From Nanobdellota archaeon (lineage in GTDB: Archaea > Nanobdellota > Nanobdellia > Woesearchaeales > GW2011-AR9), in assembly GCA_018812355.1 (NCBI GenBank), contig JAHJDQ010000009.1, positions 1 through 16,867 on the forward strand: a stretch of 16,867 nt of DNA, in the 5' to 3' direction. The first letter of the stretch is position 1; each line of letters begins with the position of its first letter. Positions 14,484 to 16,867 of this stretch are shown piece by piece. The notes below the pieces were generated by a model. That model worked only from the letters and a program-made list of their open reading frames with translations, ran no database searches and was not told the DNA's origin. A program made the position numbers and the translations under genes.

Positions 14484-14609
14484 TTAATAAAGGTCTTCGT
14501 CGTCGTCGTCAGCATCATCTGAATCATAATCAGAGTAGTCATCGTCATCGTCGCTATAATCAACTTCTTCTTCCTCTTCTTCATACAAACCAAAGTTTTC
14601 TTCAATCAT
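14484..14609 (-). CDS. Poly-acidic micro-protein (41 aa)
   Basis: Forty-one residues starting MIEENFGLYEEEEEEV and then mostly Asp, Ser and Tyr, ending DEDLY. More than half of the residues are Asp or Glu and there is no Lys, Arg or His. Good evidence for translation: GGAGGTC (minus strand, 14617-14623) ends 7 nt before the ATG, and a TATA-like TTTTTAAA lies at 14653-14660. It heads a two-gene unit with the Lys-rich micro-protein and is divergent from the basic P-loop ATPase. An intrinsically disordered protein that binds basic partners by charge is the simplest reading; candidates are the neighbour micro-protein, the basic N-terminus of the ATPase, or ribosomal/nucleoid proteins. No homologous family is recognised. 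The plus-strand frame over the same bases is an Arg/His-rich shadow. Confidence 0.65.
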   Translation of the reverse strand: MIEENFGLYEEEEEEVDYSDDDDDYSDYDSDDADDDDEDLY

Positions 14610-14708
14610 TTTTTCCGACCTCCATAAATGATGGACGAAGTAAGCAAAAAGAGTTTAAAAACTTTTCTTATAAAAAGGTTTAAATATTCGAACACTTCAC
14701 GACTACAG
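14610..14708. promoter_or_regulatory. Divergent promoter region between micro-genes and ATPase
   Basis: For the plus strand, TTATAAAAAGG (14668-14678) and TTTAAATA (14679-14686) lie 23-41 nt before the ATG at 14709. For the minus strand, TTTTTAAA (14653-14660) lies about 48 nt before the ATG at 14609, leaving a short leader with its GGAGGTC site. Confidence 0.5.
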
Positions 14709-15533
14709 ATGCAAAAGAAAACTAAAAAAAAGCTCGCTAAGATGGGTAAAAAAGTAGGGAAAGGAGTTTTAAAGTTAATTTTCGTTTATCCGGCGAAAGG
14801 AGTATGGCATTTAGTAAAGAAAGGAGTGAAGAAAACTAAAGAGAAGAAAGAAAGAATTATCGTCGCTAAAAAGAAACCACAAGGAGAAGCAAAGTATGAT
14901 CAGTTTAAAGAATTGAGGAATAAAAAAGGCAAGCTAACTACGTTTACCAATAAATTACATGCAAATAAAAGTACAATTGGTTTAATTTTAGGTGCTCGAG
15001 GAACAGGAAAAAGTGCGATTGGAATGAGATTATTAGAAAACTTTAAAGCAAAAACGTCGAAAAAAATCTATGCTTTAGGATTTAAAGAAGAATCTTTGCC
15101 AGCATGGATTAATGTTGTTGGAAAGATTGAGGAGATTCAAAATAATTCAGTAATTCTGATTGACGAAGGCGGCATAGAATTTAGCAGTCGGAAATCGATG
15201 AGTAATGCGAACAATTTTCTTTCAGAATTATTATTGATTGCGCGGCATAAAGATTTATCAGTGATTTTTATTACTCAGAATAGTGCTAATTTAGAGATTA
15301 ACGCAATCAGACAGGCAGATTATCTTGTCATGAAACCTTCCTCGTTATTACAGAAAGATTTTGAGAGGAAGAAAATTAAAGAAATTTATAGTAAAGTTCA
15401 GTCAGAATTTGATGAGTTAATTGGCGATAAAGGTTTAACTTATCTTTATGCAAATAATTATTTAGGATTTATTTCTAATTCATTGCCTTCGTTTTGGAGT
15501 GAGAAAGTAAGTAAAGGTTATGCAAAGCGTTAG
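14709..15533 (+). CDS. P-loop ATPase with strongly basic N-terminus
   Basis: Unassigned ATPase of 274 residues. Residues 1-57 are very Lys-rich with a hydrophobic stretch (VLKLIFVYPAKGVWHLV, 20-36) that might touch membrane; then a RecA-like core: beta strand TIGLIL, Walker A GARGTGKS (95-102), Walker B SVILIDEGG (147-155), and VIFITQNSAN (185-194) with a sensor-like Gln. The pattern LIDEGG..., LLLIARH..., ITQNS resembles Zot-like and HerA/FtsK/A32-type ATPases used for DNA pumping or virion/plasmid functions, but no specific family can be named. The frame is open from an ATG at 14628; I prefer 14709 because two TATA-like motifs lie between them and the earlier ATG has no ribosome site. Its stop overlaps the convergent fen gene by 4 nt. 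Neighbouring charged micro-genes share its promoter region. Confidence 0.7.
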   Translation: MQKKTKKKLAKMGKKVGKGVLKLIFVYPAKGVWHLVKKGVKKTKEKKERIIVAKKKPQGEAKYDQFKELRNKKGKLTTFTNKLHANKSTIGLILGARGTGKSAIGMRLLENFKAKTSKKIYALGFKEESLPAWINVVGKIEEIQNNSVILIDEGGIEFSSRKSMSNANNFLSELLLIARHKDLSVIFITQNSANLEINAIRQADYLVMKPSSLLQKDFERKKIKEIYSKVQSEFDELIGDKGLTYLYANNYLGFISNSLPSFWSEKVSKGYAKR

Positions 15534-16558
15534 AAAAAACTGCCTAAGCCTTTCTGTTTCAAACCTTCTTTAACATGTTTTAGTTTGTCTAATTTAGACT
15601 TTACTCGCTCTTCACTAAATTCATATTCTTTAACGAGCAACTGAGTTAACTTCTCTTCATCAATATTTTTCCATTCTAAAGTATAATCATCTGTAGTAGG
15701 AAGCTCTTTGATAGTATTGAAAATTACCTGCCAATCTAATTCATCATCCCATTTAGCTTCTTTAAAAAGCAAATCATAATTCTTACCATGTTCTTTTAAT
15801 AGTTTAAGAGCAGTTTTAGGACCGATGCCTTTAACTCCTCCAGGATTGTAATCAGTACCAACAAGAATTGCCAGAACAATTAATTGATCGATTTCTAAAT
15901 CAAGATGTTCAAGTACTTCTTGTAAAGTAATTGATTCTGGTTTTACAGTTGTAAAAGCAAACTTACCAGCACGTTTTCTTTTGCCAGCAATGGAAAGGTT
16001 TCTAATCAATAAAGGACAGCTGAAGATTAAATTGTCATAGTCTTGGGAGATGGAAGCGTAAGCATCGCCTTTCTTAACCATATAGGCTGTCTGCGCTTCT
16101 CCTTCGGAAGGGGCTTGGACAATTGGTAAGCCTAACGCTTGGATGATCTTTTTGGCATCAGCAACCATTTCTTTGTCAAGAATAACTGTACGGGAAGCAA
16201 ATTTTTTCATTCCCTCTAAATCCTCAGCTTCTTCTGCTTCTTTTAATTTTAAAGCTGCTTCTGTTTTTACTTTAGTTCTTTTTTCCCAAGTACGTTTTTT
16301 TATATCTGGCGCTTTTCCGTCAAAGACAAAGACAAGTTTTAGTCCTTGTTCCATTAAAGAAGTGGTCCTGTTGAACAGTCCAATTAAGTGGGATGTGACT
16401 CTGCCTTTGGAATCGGTTAAAGCAGAACCGTCTGCAGATCTGATGGTGGTAAGAAATTGGTACAAAAGGTTCATACTGTCTACTGCTAAAATCTTGCCTT
16501 TTAGATCTTTAATAGCAATCTCTCTCTTAATCACTAAATCTTTGAATTGTAAGCCCAT
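15530..16558 (-). CDS. fen: Flap endonuclease 1
   Basis: Structure-specific nuclease that removes 5' flaps during Okazaki-fragment maturation and long-patch base excision repair. Full-length archaeal FEN-1 (342 aa). Active-site acids are all present: Asp27 (AVDSMN), Asp80 (VFDGKAP), Glu152 and Glu154 (APSEGEAQ), Asp173 and Asp175 (SQDYDN) and Asp236 (VGTDYNPGG, start of the helix-hairpin-helix GVKGIGPKTALKLL). The arch region is about 85-130. The last eight residues QKGLGSFF are a classic PIP box for binding the PCNA clamp. A TATA box at 16581-16589 lies about 27 nt before the ATG with no ribosome binding site, so the transcript is likely leaderless. Confidence 0.97.
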   Translation of the reverse strand: MGLQFKDLVIKREIAIKDLKGKILAVDSMNLLYQFLTTIRSADGSALTDSKGRVTSHLIGLFNRTTSLMEQGLKLVFVFDGKAPDIKKRTWEKRTKVKTEAALKLKEAEEAEDLEGMKKFASRTVILDKEMVADAKKIIQALGLPIVQAPSEGEAQTAYMVKKGDAYASISQDYDNLIFSCPLLIRNLSIAGKRKRAGKFAFTTVKPESITLQEVLEHLDLEIDQLIVLAILVGTDYNPGGVKGIGPKTALKLLKEHGKNYDLLFKEAKWDDELDWQVIFNTIKELPTTDDYTLEWKNIDEEKLTQLLVKEYEFSEERVKSKLDKLKHVKEGLKQKGLGSFF

Positions 16559-16580
16559 AGGGAAGTAAGTTAAGTTAGAT

Positions 16581-16589
16581 TTTATAAAA
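16581..16589 (-). promoter_or_regulatory. TATA box of fen
   Basis: Minus-strand TTTTATAAA in the 32-nt gap after the upstream gene, about 27 nt from the fen ATG. Leaderless start predicted. Confidence 0.55.
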
Positions 16590-16590
16590 C

Positions 16591-16867
16591 TTATTCAATC
16601 TTCTTAATTAAAGCATTCTTGAAAGCATCAGATTCAAGCATTTCTTGCGCTTTCCTAGTTAATTCTTCTGTATAAAGAAATAGTAAGGGTAGTTTCTTAA
16701 TCTGTGCTTGCATATAAGCAGCAGAAATGTCTTTTTCATCACATCTTTTCTTCTTTCTGGCTTTACAGAAGTAAGTGGTTTCACCAACAACAGAAGTAAT
16801 CCTAACTAAAAATTCAATTTCTGAATTTTTTCTAATTAACTCAGTTTCTTCAACATTAATACTTAAA
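16591..16867 (-). CDS. Unrecognised protein, C-terminal part (5' end outside window)
   Basis: Open frame of about 92 codons running off the right edge, ending in TAA at 16591-16593. Readable features: FLVRITSVVGETTYFCKARKK (split here as FLVRI..., TTYFCKARK), then RCDEKDISAAYMQAQIKKL and PLLFLYTEELTRKAQ, ending FKNALIKKIE. The pattern of a beta hairpin carrying a Lys, a helix with regularly spaced Gln/Lys, and a strand reading LPLLFLYT would suit a restriction-endonuclease-like alpha/beta domain, but the catalytic acids cannot be identified in the fragment. It is co-oriented with fen but separated from it by fen's own TATA box. Function not assigned. Confidence 0.7.
   Translation of the reverse strand, partial: LSINVEETELIRKNSEIEFLVRITSVVGETTYFCKARKKKRCDEKDISAAYMQAQIKKLPLLFLYTEELTRKAQEMLESDAFKNALIKKIE

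Noticed and set aside
14474..14683. Plus-strand ORF rich in Arg, His and Asn
   Set aside because: It is the complement of the acidic micro-gene, begins with TTG without a ribosome site, and its odd composition is explained by GAT/GAC repeats on the other strand.

Overview
The window reads as a piece of an AT-rich archaeal genome, most likely a DPANN lineage (Woesearchaeota/Pacearchaeota-like). The information-processing genes are archaeal: uS2 of archaeal type, aTrm5, TrmI-like tRNA methyltransferase, FEN-1 with a C-terminal PIP box, and archaeal AMP phosphorylase. TATA boxes lie about 25-30 nt upstream of many start codons, often with no leader. The glmS/glmM genes look bacterial in type, which fits transfer into a small archaeal genome. 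The exact lineage is an inference from gene content, not a database result.

Layout. (1) Bases 2-3586 (+): C-terminal part of a giant, acidic, membrane-anchored surface protein with 114-residue cadherin-like tandem repeats, closed by two back-to-back 29-nt hairpins and a T-rich tract. (2) 3716-5633 (+): a tightly coupled operon of a tRNA m1A methyltransferase-like protein, an MBL-fold (RNase Z-like) hydrolase and dUTPase. (3) 5622-7100 (-): AMP phosphorylase, convergent with dut and overlapping it by 12 nt. (4) 12430 down to 7151 (-): an amino-sugar operon in the order glmS'-homing endonuclease, glmS, glmM, GNAT acetyltransferase, sugar-phosphate nucleotidyltransferase. (5) 12509-13114 (-): ribosomal protein uS2 with a long structured leader. 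(6) 13252-14271 (-): Trm5-like methyltransferase. (7) 14376-14609 (-): two tiny genes missed by ordinary ORF cut-offs, one almost purely acidic (41 aa) and one almost purely Lys/Ala/Pro (about 25 aa). (8) 14709-15533 (+): a P-loop ATPase with a very basic N-terminus, divergent from the tiny genes. (9) 15530-16558 (-): FEN-1. (10) 16591-16867 (-): 3' part of an unrecognised protein.

The genes of block 4 can make UDP-GlcNAc: GlmS makes GlcN-6-P, GlmM interconverts 6-P and 1-P, a stand-alone GNAT could supply the acetyl group, and a nucleotidyltransferase lacking the usual beta-helix acetyltransferase domain could make the nucleotide sugar.

The most striking object is at 11303-12430. A second, diverged copy of the first 36 codons of glmS sits under the operon promoter and is fused in frame to a double-LAGLIDADG homing endonuclease. 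Its last codons carry the Shine-Dalgarno sequence for the intact glmS that starts 2 nt after its stop. The best explanation is that a homing element interrupted the original glmS and brought a replacement 5' end with its own ribosome binding site, so the intact glmS would be a chimera. Second in interest is the pair of oppositely charged micro-genes next to the basic ATPase. No tRNA, rRNA, CRISPR array or IS element is visible, and no gene-free stretch exceeds about 140 bases.
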